Origin: an uncultured Acetatifactor sp.
GTDB lineage: Bacteria; Bacillota; Clostridia; Lachnospirales; Lachnospiraceae
DNA: 37,551 bases
NCBI GenBank assembly: GCA_934402315.1
Contig: CAKRTS010000023.1
Span: 1 to 37,551 of the forward strand
Reading direction: 5' to 3'
In this document: positions 31,701-37,551 of the stretch, piece by piece
How the letters are laid out: each line of letters starts with the position of its first letter
Numbering within the stretch: the first letter of the stretch is position 1
Position numbers and translations under genes: made by a program
Notes under the pieces: model-generated
The model's database searches: none
Seen by the model: only the letters and a program-made list of their open reading frames with translations
Told to the model about the DNA's origin: nothing

Positions 31701-33116
31701 TTATTCTACCTCAACTACATGAATCATATTTGTCGTTCCTGTAATGCCGAGCGGAACTCCCGCCGTGATGACAACGATGTCTCCGGTATGCACATAGCCT
31801 GCTTCCTTTGCAGCGGTCACCGCATCGGCAAACAGTTCCTCCGAGTTCTCCTCTTTCTTGATCAGCAGCGGATTAACACCCCAGAGCAGATTCAGCTGGT
31901 CGCAGACACGCTCATTGACCGCACAGCCGATAATCGGGCAGCTCGGCTTGAATCTGGAGATCGCCTCTGCCGTGTAACCGGACATCGTGACCGTAATGAT
32001 TGCTGCTGCATTCAGATCCATTGCCGCAGAACAGGTCGCATATGCAATCGCATTTGTGATCTCGCTCTTATCGCCCTCGTCGTTTCTGCGCATTCTGGAA
32101 CGGTAGTCAATATCTTTTTCGGCAGCTTCTGCGATTCTCGCCATAGTTTTTACTGCTTCTACCGGATATTTTCCGGCAGCGCTCTCCCCCGAAAGCATAA
32201 TTGCCGTCGTTCCGTCGTAGATTGCATTCGCAATATCCGTCGCCTCTGCTCTCGTCGGTCTGGGATGATTAATCATAGATTCCAGCATCTGCGTCGCGGT
32301 GATAACGTGCTTGCCCTGCGCATTCGCCATCTTGATCATCTTCTTCTGGAGCACAGGCACTTCCTCCATCGGAATCTCCACACCCATATCGCCACGGGCA
32401 ACCATAACGCCGTCCGAAGCCTCCAGAATCTCCTCCAGATTCTCGATTCCCTGCATATTCTCGATCTTGGCAATAATCTTCATGTCGCTTCCATGCTCCT
32501 GAAGAATTTTTCTGAGCTCGTAAATATCTTCCTTACTCCGTACAAAGGATGCAGCGATAAGCTCATAGCCCTCCTTGATGCCAAACAGAATATCCTCCAT
32601 ATCCGCGTCGCTGATATAGGGCATGGAGAGGATCGCACCCGGTACATTTACACCCTTATGATTCGATACGAAGCCTCCGTTGATGACACGGCAGATAATG
32701 TCCTCTCCGCTGATTTTCTCCACCTCCAGCTCGATCAGTCCGTCGTCAATCAGAAGAGTGGTTCCCACCGAAATATCATTTTTAAGGTTCTTATAGGAAA
32801 TGGTCGCTCTCTGTGCCGTTCCCATAATTTCCTCTGTCGTCAGGGTAAAAGTCTCCCCCGCCTTAAGCTCTACCTTACCGCCCTCAAAATCCCGCAGACG
32901 GATTTCCGGTCCCTTTGTATCCAGCATAGTCGCAACCGGCAGCCCAAGCTCCTTGCGAACCTTTAAAACACGTTCATATTTTGCCTTCTGCTCCTCATGT
33001 GTACCATGTGAAAAGTTAAACCTTGCCACATTCATGCCCGCCAGCATCAATTCACGAAGACACTCCTCCGATTCACTTGCCGGTCCAATGGTGCAGATAA
33101 TTTTTGTTTTTCTCAT
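31701..33116 (-). CDS. pyk: Pyruvate kinase
   Basis: 471 residues, the short form without the extra C-terminal PEP-utilising domain seen in Bacillus. Starts TKIICTIGPASES; catalytic and effector regions include MLDTKGPEIRLRDF, ARGDMGVEIPMEEVPVLQK and TATQMLESMINHPRPTRAE. Converts PEP and ADP to pyruvate and ATP, the last ATP-yielding step of glycolysis. GAP of 20 bases to the upstream decarboxylase gene; likely same transcript. Confidence 0.97.
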   Translation of the reverse strand: MRKTKIICTIGPASESEECLRELMLAGMNVARFNFSHGTHEEQKAKYERVLKVRKELGLPVATMLDTKGPEIRLRDFEGGKVELKAGETFTLTTEEIMGTAQRATISYKNLKNDISVGTTLLIDDGLIELEVEKISGEDIICRVINGGFVSNHKGVNVPGAILSMPYISDADMEDILFGIKEGYELIAASFVRSKEDIYELRKILQEHGSDMKIIAKIENMQGIENLEEILEASDGVMVARGDMGVEIPMEEVPVLQKKMIKMANAQGKHVITATQMLESMINHPRPTRAEATDIANAIYDGTTAIMLSGESAAGKYPVEAVKTMARIAEAAEKDIDYRSRMRRNDEGDKSEITNAIAYATCSAAMDLNAAAIITVTMSGYTAEAISRFKPSCPIIGCAVNERVCDQLNLLWGVNPLLIKKEENSEELFADAVTAAKEAGYVHTGDIVVITAGVPLGITGTTNMIHVVEVE

Positions 33117-33135
33117 TTTTCTTTCCCTCTTTCTT

Positions 33136-34566
33136 TTATTTATACTCTGTTTCCGTTAATACCTGAATCATGTATCCGTCCTGACAGCTTCGCACCCCTT
33201 GTACATCCATACCTTTTCTGATCCATGTATGAATTTTCCGGTTCAGCTCCCCGGACATCCTCTCCCCCGGCACAAGCAGCGGAACTCCGGGTGGATATAA
33301 ATTAATAAATTCTCCCACGACCCGCCCGACGCTCTGTTCAAGCCGGACTTCCTCCCGTGGTCTGTCCCACGCCTCCGTCAGGGTCATTACTCTGACCGGC
33401 GGCACAATCCGATCCTGAGCCGGAACCGGAACAATCTGCGCCTGCTGCATCTGAATTAATTCCCTGTCAATCTCCAACAGTGCGGCTGCCATTCTGTCGT
33501 AGCCTTCCTGACCGTCATTCACCGTAAACATGGCGAGCACAAAGGTCTCCGCTGCCATCTCCGTTTGAATCCGGTATCTCTTTAAAAGTATATCATATAA
33601 CTGCCTGCCTGTGATAGCCGTATTCTTCACCGAGATCAGCAATTTCCCAATATCCTGCCGCTGCCGATCCGCCGGAAGAAATTTCAATGCCTTGCAAGCT
33701 CCCAGCTTTTCACACATCGCGGCATACCTCGAACAAAATATATCGAGTGCCTTTTTCCCATCCCGCTCCATATATTGCAAGGCATTGTCAATACTTGCCA
33801 TTAAGAGATAAGATGGGCTGCTGGACTGATAAATATGCAGAAAACGTCTCAGCCGCTCCCTGTCCACTATGGTACCATTCACATGCAACAATGCTGTCTG
33901 GGTCAACGCCGGAAGCGTTTTATGTACGCTCTGGATGACCAGATCGGCACCCTGCCTGCAGCTGTTCTCATGAACCGCATCGCTCCATCCCAGATGTGCT
34001 CCGTGTGCCTCATCCACGATCAGCGGAATGCCCCTTGCATGAACGATTTCTGAAATATGTCTGATGTTGCTGATTCTTCCTTCGTAGGTTGGCGATACAA
34101 GCAATACTGCCTGAATATCCGGCTCCTTATCCAACGCCTCTTCGATCTGTTCCGGACTGACCATATCGAATATGTCATAGTCCTCCAGCATTTTCGGATA
34201 AAGATAAGATGTGCGTAAATTTCTGAGATAAGCTGCATGGTATGCCGATTTGTGGCAGTTCCTCGCCATCAGGATATGTCCACTGGCCGGGAATGCCGCG
34301 CTGACCGCGCTTAGGATGCCGCCCGTGCTTCCGTTGACAAGATAATAGCTTTCCTCCGCGCCGCAACACGCTGCTGCCTGTTCCTGCAGCTCCTTTAATA
34401 TGCCCTCCGGCTGATGCAGATTGTCAAATCCGTCTATTTCCGTAATGTCGAGCCGGTAAAGCTGGGCGGGCAGCTCCCCCCACGCCTTACGTTTGTGTCC
34501 CGGCATATGGCACGGATAAATCCCGCTTTCACTATACTGTGTGAGTTTTTCCAGTAAATGTTCCAA
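33136..34566 (-). CDS. Orn/Lys/Arg decarboxylase-family PLP enzyme
   Basis: 476 residues. Fold type I PLP enzyme: MPGHKRKAWGELP start, VNGSTGGILSAVSA, DEAHGAHLG at 185-193, and SVHKTLPALTQ with the PLP lysine K216. C-terminal domain (NLYPPGVPLLVPGERM) is the group III decarboxylase signature (SpeA/YaaO type). Decarboxylates a basic amino acid, probably arginine or lysine, for polyamine synthesis or acid tolerance; substrate cannot be told. In Bacillus, yaaO lies beside tmk, matching this location. Confidence 0.92.
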   Translation of the reverse strand: MEHLLEKLTQYSESGIYPCHMPGHKRKAWGELPAQLYRLDITEIDGFDNLHQPEGILKELQEQAAACCGAEESYYLVNGSTGGILSAVSAAFPASGHILMARNCHKSAYHAAYLRNLRTSYLYPKMLEDYDIFDMVSPEQIEEALDKEPDIQAVLLVSPTYEGRISNIRHISEIVHARGIPLIVDEAHGAHLGWSDAVHENSCRQGADLVIQSVHKTLPALTQTALLHVNGTIVDRERLRRFLHIYQSSSPSYLLMASIDNALQYMERDGKKALDIFCSRYAAMCEKLGACKALKFLPADRQRQDIGKLLISVKNTAITGRQLYDILLKRYRIQTEMAAETFVLAMFTVNDGQEGYDRMAAALLEIDRELIQMQQAQIVPVPAQDRIVPPVRVMTLTEAWDRPREEVRLEQSVGRVVGEFINLYPPGVPLLVPGERMSGELNRKIHTWIRKGMDVQGVRSCQDGYMIQVLTETEYK

Positions 34567-34567
34567 C

Positions 34568-35122
34568 TTAGTCCTTCCTCAACTTCTGCAGAATTGCGCC
34601 GTGTCCCTTATGCATGTGCAATGTCTCCAGCAGCGAGCACCACTTATCCGCTGTTGTGACAATCCATGCCTCTCTGCACATCGGCGGCACTACGGTGAGC
34701 GGCCACATATGCTTTATTATAATATCACGCTCCCGCGGAGTCAGCTTATATTCCCGCGACGCATTTCGGAGTGCCGTCCCCGGGTGGTAAAAGCCATGCA
34801 GCTTGTGCGGATGCACCTTGTCCGGCTTATGCCAGTCATACAGGAAATAATCATGGAGAAGCGCCCCACGGATCAGCTCCCTTTTATTACAGGAAATATG
34901 AAACATATCTGTCAGCGCCAGACTACAGCGCGCCACACTCAGTACATGGTCGCTGACTGTTATATTTCCATGCTGGATAAATTGTTTGTTCTTATGAAAA
35001 TTTCTTGAAGCCAGTATGTCAGGCGCATTTTCTCTGATAAAGCGCTGAAAATGCCTGTAGCGGTTCAATTCCTTTTTCCACCTCTCCGCCTGACGTCTTG
35101 AGCGGACTCTGTGTTCCCCCAT
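34568..35122 (-). CDS. HD-domain phosphohydrolase family protein
   Basis: 184 residues. HD-type metal site: HGNITVSDHVLSVA, GALLHDYFLYDWH (H-D pair near residue 90) and, later, HMWPLTVVPP with the conserved helices. Such proteins hydrolyse phosphate esters of nucleotides. No regulatory domain attached. Overlaps the L,D-transpeptidase stop by one base (TAATG-type junction) and precedes the decarboxylase by one base; translationally linked. Confidence 0.85.
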   Translation of the reverse strand: MGEHRVRSRRQAERWKKELNRYRHFQRFIRENAPDILASRNFHKNKQFIQHGNITVSDHVLSVARCSLALTDMFHISCNKRELIRGALLHDYFLYDWHKPDKVHPHKLHGFYHPGTALRNASREYKLTPRERDIIIKHMWPLTVVPPMCREAWIVTTADKWCSLLETLHMHKGHGAILQKLRKD

Positions 35123-36711
35123 TATTGTCCTTCCTGCCCTGCAGTTTCAGCATTCTCCTGATTCTGGTCTATGGTCGGCTCGTGCTCCTGCAAAAGCTCT
35201 TCCTCCGTCAGCGTCTGTCCCTCTGCCGGGGCTGTCTCCAACGGATCCTTCTCGTAGTAATAGCAGATTACCGGGAAGCCGGTCGAAACATACTCATAGA
35301 TCGTTGCAGCGGATGCCAGCGGAAGATTGATACATCCGTGCGAGCCATGCTCCTGATAGATCGTTCCACCGAAATAGGAACGCCATGTTGCATCATGCAT
35401 ACCGTAATTTCCGTAAAACGGCATCCAGTAGGTTACGGGAGTCGCATAATCTGCTCCGCGCAGTACGGCATTGGTCGTCTTGTAGGTCAGTCCGAAAATT
35501 CCAGGCGGGGTGACGCAGCCCGGTGTGGAATTCATTCTTCCGGAAACGCAATCCGTCTCAAAAACGATCTCTCCATCCTTATGTACATAGACATGCTGAT
35601 GCGTCAGATCTGCCTCGATATACGAGTCGCCGATGTCATTGCTGCCTTTCTTCTTTGCACGGATGCTGTATGCCGGCTCCTTTTCTGCCTGACTGCCCTG
35701 ATAGATAAGCTCCATAAGCTCCGCTGTCTCTGTCTCCGTATCCGTCTTCCATCCGTAATTCGGGCTGCCAAGTGTCATTTCCACACCATGCACCGTAACA
35801 AAATTCTTCTTTTTGCCATAGGTGTCATACTGCCTTGCCTGTTGCTTCACGAATGCTTCAACAGCCTCTTCGTCGAGAACCGGCTTTTCCTGTTCCATAG
35901 TGATCCAGTCCTTCAGCGTCTCCACATCCAGAACAACCTCGTTGTTGTTCCAATCGTATGTAATGACGGTTCCGAGCCATGTATTTACCGTATCGACTGC
36001 CTCTGTCAGCTTCTTATCCGTCTGTTTTATTTTTGCCTCTTTATAGCACTCCATCTGTTCCAGATCCACAGTAGTATTCTGCGCATAAATTTCATTTTCT
36101 ATACATTCGATTACTCTGTCGATGTCAAGCTCGTTCCCCTGCGTTTCGGGAATGATCTCGTACCCCTTTTTCTCGTCAATGTATTTGCTGATATAAGCAT
36201 CTGTCGGAGCAGTCATATTTCCCTTCTGGCATGCGTCCCAGCCTGTCACGACGGTTCTGAGCATTCCCCCGTCAAACTCTACGCCCTGTTCCAGCGAATA
36301 AAAATTATGCTCTCCCGCATAGGCGGCGGGCCACAGCCACTCATTCTGCGCCTGAAGCAGCTCCTGCACAGTCTCCAGACAGTCAACATAGGATAAGCTT
36401 ATCTCTTCCGGTCTGATCGTTCCCAGAACCGCACCTGATTCTCCCGTGTTATAGTCTCTTCCTGTCACCTCCAGTGAATACCGGCTGAGCTGGGCAGCAA
36501 CCTGCGCCGCCACGCTCTGCGCATCCATATTCCTGCTCTCGATCCCATTCACCGAGCTGTTCGGCAGGAAATGCGATCTATAATACATAGCAATTCCAAC
36601 ATAAGCTCCGGCTATCAGTACACACACTACCCCTACCGGAATAAACCACTTTATTTTTTTGCCTGACTTCCCTTTGCTCTCGGTAGTATCTTTTAATTCC
36701 TTTTCTTCCAT
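35122..36711 (-). CDS. L,D-transpeptidase with N-terminal membrane anchor
   Basis: 529 residues from the ATG at 36711 (GGAG 11 bases before it; an ATG at 36732 is also possible). One transmembrane helix at about 22-43 after a basic cytoplasmic segment; the extracellular part has a peptidoglycan-binding-type domain (about 50-310) and a YkuD catalytic domain with HGSHGCINLP, nucleophile C near 460. These enzymes form 3-3 cross-links in peptidoglycan. The tail is acidic and low in complexity. A possible -10 TATAAT (plus 36755-36760) lies about 45 bases upstream, with no clear -35. Confidence 0.93.
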   Translation of the reverse strand: MEEKELKDTTESKGKSGKKIKWFIPVGVVCVLIAGAYVGIAMYYRSHFLPNSSVNGIESRNMDAQSVAAQVAAQLSRYSLEVTGRDYNTGESGAVLGTIRPEEISLSYVDCLETVQELLQAQNEWLWPAAYAGEHNFYSLEQGVEFDGGMLRTVVTGWDACQKGNMTAPTDAYISKYIDEKKGYEIIPETQGNELDIDRVIECIENEIYAQNTTVDLEQMECYKEAKIKQTDKKLTEAVDTVNTWLGTVITYDWNNNEVVLDVETLKDWITMEQEKPVLDEEAVEAFVKQQARQYDTYGKKKNFVTVHGVEMTLGSPNYGWKTDTETETAELMELIYQGSQAEKEPAYSIRAKKKGSNDIGDSYIEADLTHQHVYVHKDGEIVFETDCVSGRMNSTPGCVTPPGIFGLTYKTTNAVLRGADYATPVTYWMPFYGNYGMHDATWRSYFGGTIYQEHGSHGCINLPLASAATIYEYVSTGFPVICYYYEKDPLETAPAEGQTLTEEELLQEHEPTIDQNQENAETAGQEGQ

Positions 36712-36774
36712 GTCACCAAAAACTCCATTCATCTCATTCTACGCATACACGGCTATTATAGCATGATTACACGC

Positions 36775-36816
36775 AAAAAAATAGCATCAAAAGGCTTAAA
36801 TTATAGCCTCCGATGC
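36775..36816 (-). terminator. Terminator of the tRNA cluster
   Basis: GCATC (36784-36788) pairs with GATGC (36812-36816) and AGGCT (36792-36796) with AGCCT (36805-36809); the minus-strand continuation has seven T (36781-36775). Ends the tRNA transcript just downstream of tRNA-Phe. Confidence 0.8.
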
Positions 36817-36846
36817 AGCGTTTCAAATACAATATGCAATAAAAAA

Positions 36847-36919
<73 letters not shown>

Positions 36920-36958
36920 ATAAAGACTTATAAAGGAACATCCTCTATAAGTCTTGAG

Positions 36959-37032
36959 TAGCGGGGACAGGATTTGAACCTATGACCTTCGGGTTATGAG
37001 CCCGACGAGCTTCCAGACTGCTCCACCCCGCG
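36959..37032 (-). tRNA. Initiator tRNA-fMet (CAT)
   Basis: 74 bases, anticodon CAT. The initiator marks are visible: no pair at position 1:72 (C with T) and three G-C pairs in the anticodon stem (GGGCTCATAACCC). No CCA in the DNA. Confidence 0.96.
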
Positions 37033-37090
37033 ATATTCAATTAATATATCCTATGCTCTTTACCTCTGAAATATTCCGGTTAAAAGCAAA

Positions 37091-37172
37091 TGGATGGGGG
37101 TGGATTCGAACCACCGAAGCAATTTGCAGCAGATTTACAGTCTGTCCCCTTTGGCCACTCGGGAACCCATCC
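37091..37172 (-). tRNA. tRNA-Tyr (GTA)
   Basis: 82 bases with a long variable arm, anticodon GTA (GACTGTAAATC), acceptor GGATGGG/CCCATCC, discriminator A. Confidence 0.97.
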
Positions 37173-37193
37173 ATATGGAATTGTATTCCATAG

Positions 37194-37266
37194 AGCCGAT
37201 GATCGGACTCGAACCGATAACCTGCTGATTACAAATCAGCTGCTCTGCCAATTGAGCCACATCGGC
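37194..37266 (-). tRNA. tRNA-Thr (TGT)
   Basis: 73 bases, anticodon TGT (CTGATTTGTAATCAG), acceptor GCCGATG/CATCGGC, discriminator T. Confidence 0.96.
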
Positions 37267-37302
37267 GAAATATCATTCTAAACCAAATATACAAAAATTT
37301 AA

Positions 37303-37375
37303 TGGGGCCTATAGGGCTCGAACCTATGACCCTCTGCTTGTAAGGCAGATGCTCTCCCAGCTGAGCTAAGACCCC
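37303..37375 (-). tRNA. tRNA-Val (TAC)
   Basis: 73 bases, anticodon TAC (CTGCCTTACAAGCAG), acceptor GGGGTCT/AGGCCCC with one T-G pair, discriminator A. Confidence 0.97.
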
Positions 37376-37381
37376 ATATAA

Positions 37382-37455
37382 CGACCCAGATCGGACTCGA
37401 ACCGACGACCTTCGCCGTGACAGGGCGACGCTCTAACCAACTGAGCCACTGGGCC
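37382..37455 (-). tRNA. tRNA-Asp (GTC)
   Basis: 74 bases, anticodon GTC (CGCCCTGTCACGGCG), acceptor GGCCCAG/CTGGGTC with a G-T pair, discriminator G. First tRNA after the 23S 3' end, 65 bases away. Confidence 0.97.
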
Positions 37456-37520
37456 ATTCAGAAGATAACTTGTACCTTCAAAACCGAACACTGAAATCTT
37501 AAATAAAACATCTTTTCGTC

Positions 37521-37551
37521 TTGGTTAAGCTTTCGATTGATTAGTAAGAGT
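37521..37551 (-). rRNA. 23S rRNA, 3' end (partial)
   Basis: The minus strand reads TACTAATCAATCGAAAGCTT then AACCAA, the conserved end of bacterial 23S rRNA (ACTAATCG-x-TCGA-x-x-ACTTAACC type). Only the last 30 or so bases are in the window. The 65 bases between it and tRNA-Asp contain no 5S gene. Confidence 0.75.

Noticed and set aside
31659..32966. 435-codon plus-strand frame
   Set aside because: Antisense of pyruvate kinase, which has all expected motifs.
35098..36396. 432-codon plus-strand frame
   Set aside because: Antisense of the L,D-transpeptidase.

Overview
The window reads as a chromosome segment from a spore-forming gut clostridium, most likely a Lachnospiraceae member. The grounds are the spmA/spmB pair, the yaaR-holB-ricT-trmN6-rsmI block, AGGAGG-type ribosome sites, and core genes of moderate GC beside AT-rich acquired DNA. 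No 16S sequence is present, so the genus is inferred.

Left edge (1-1.76 kb): a scar. Short GTTGGGAATAAA repeats and a possible mobile-element protein tail abut a LysR regulator that has lost its DNA-binding domain. A low-molecular-weight tyrosine phosphatase and the stub of an IS3-type OrfA follow.

Defence island (1.8-21.2 kb): AT-rich, almost entirely on the minus strand apart from a GC-richer UvrA paralogue. In order of transcription the modules are: (i) an HTH regulator with DUF6036-like nucleotidyltransferase toxin (21.17-19.88 kb); (ii) XRE regulator, ImmA/IrrE peptidase, PIN-like protein and a 71-residue protein (17.05-14.8 kb), ended by tandem hairpins; (iii) a GIY-YIG/DUF2075 NTPase with a MazG-like pyrophosphohydrolase (14.4-12.3 kb); (iv) a DUF6998-like protein with a zinc ribbon; (v) AbiEi/AbiEii; (vi) an eight-gene operon (9.54-1.82 kb) with two beta-class DNA methyltransferases, an unknown protein, a phospholipase D-SF2 helicase fusion, a very small protein, a DndD-like SMC ATPase, a small ribbon-helix-helix/DndE-like protein and an SfsA-family nuclease. 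Module (vi) matches no named defence system I can recall and is the main find. Modules (i), (ii), (iii) and (v) each have their own near-consensus -35/-10 promoter, as expected of independently acquired cassettes.

Core region (21.2-36.7 kb, all minus strand): a UvrD/PcrA-like helicase, a membrane-anchored Mrr-type nuclease, SpmB/SpmA, LrgB/LrgA, a DUF6472-like protein, RsmI, TrmN6, RicT with a long Arg/Asn/Gln repeat tail, HolB, YaaR, a guanylate-kinase-like protein where Bacillus has tmk, pyruvate kinase, an Orn/Lys/Arg decarboxylase-family enzyme, an HD-domain protein and an L,D-transpeptidase.

Right edge (36.8-37.55 kb): the 3' end of a 23S rRNA gene and tRNAs Asp, Val, Thr, Tyr, fMet and Phe, all on the minus strand, with a terminator after tRNA-Phe. 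There is no 5S gene between the 23S and the tRNAs.
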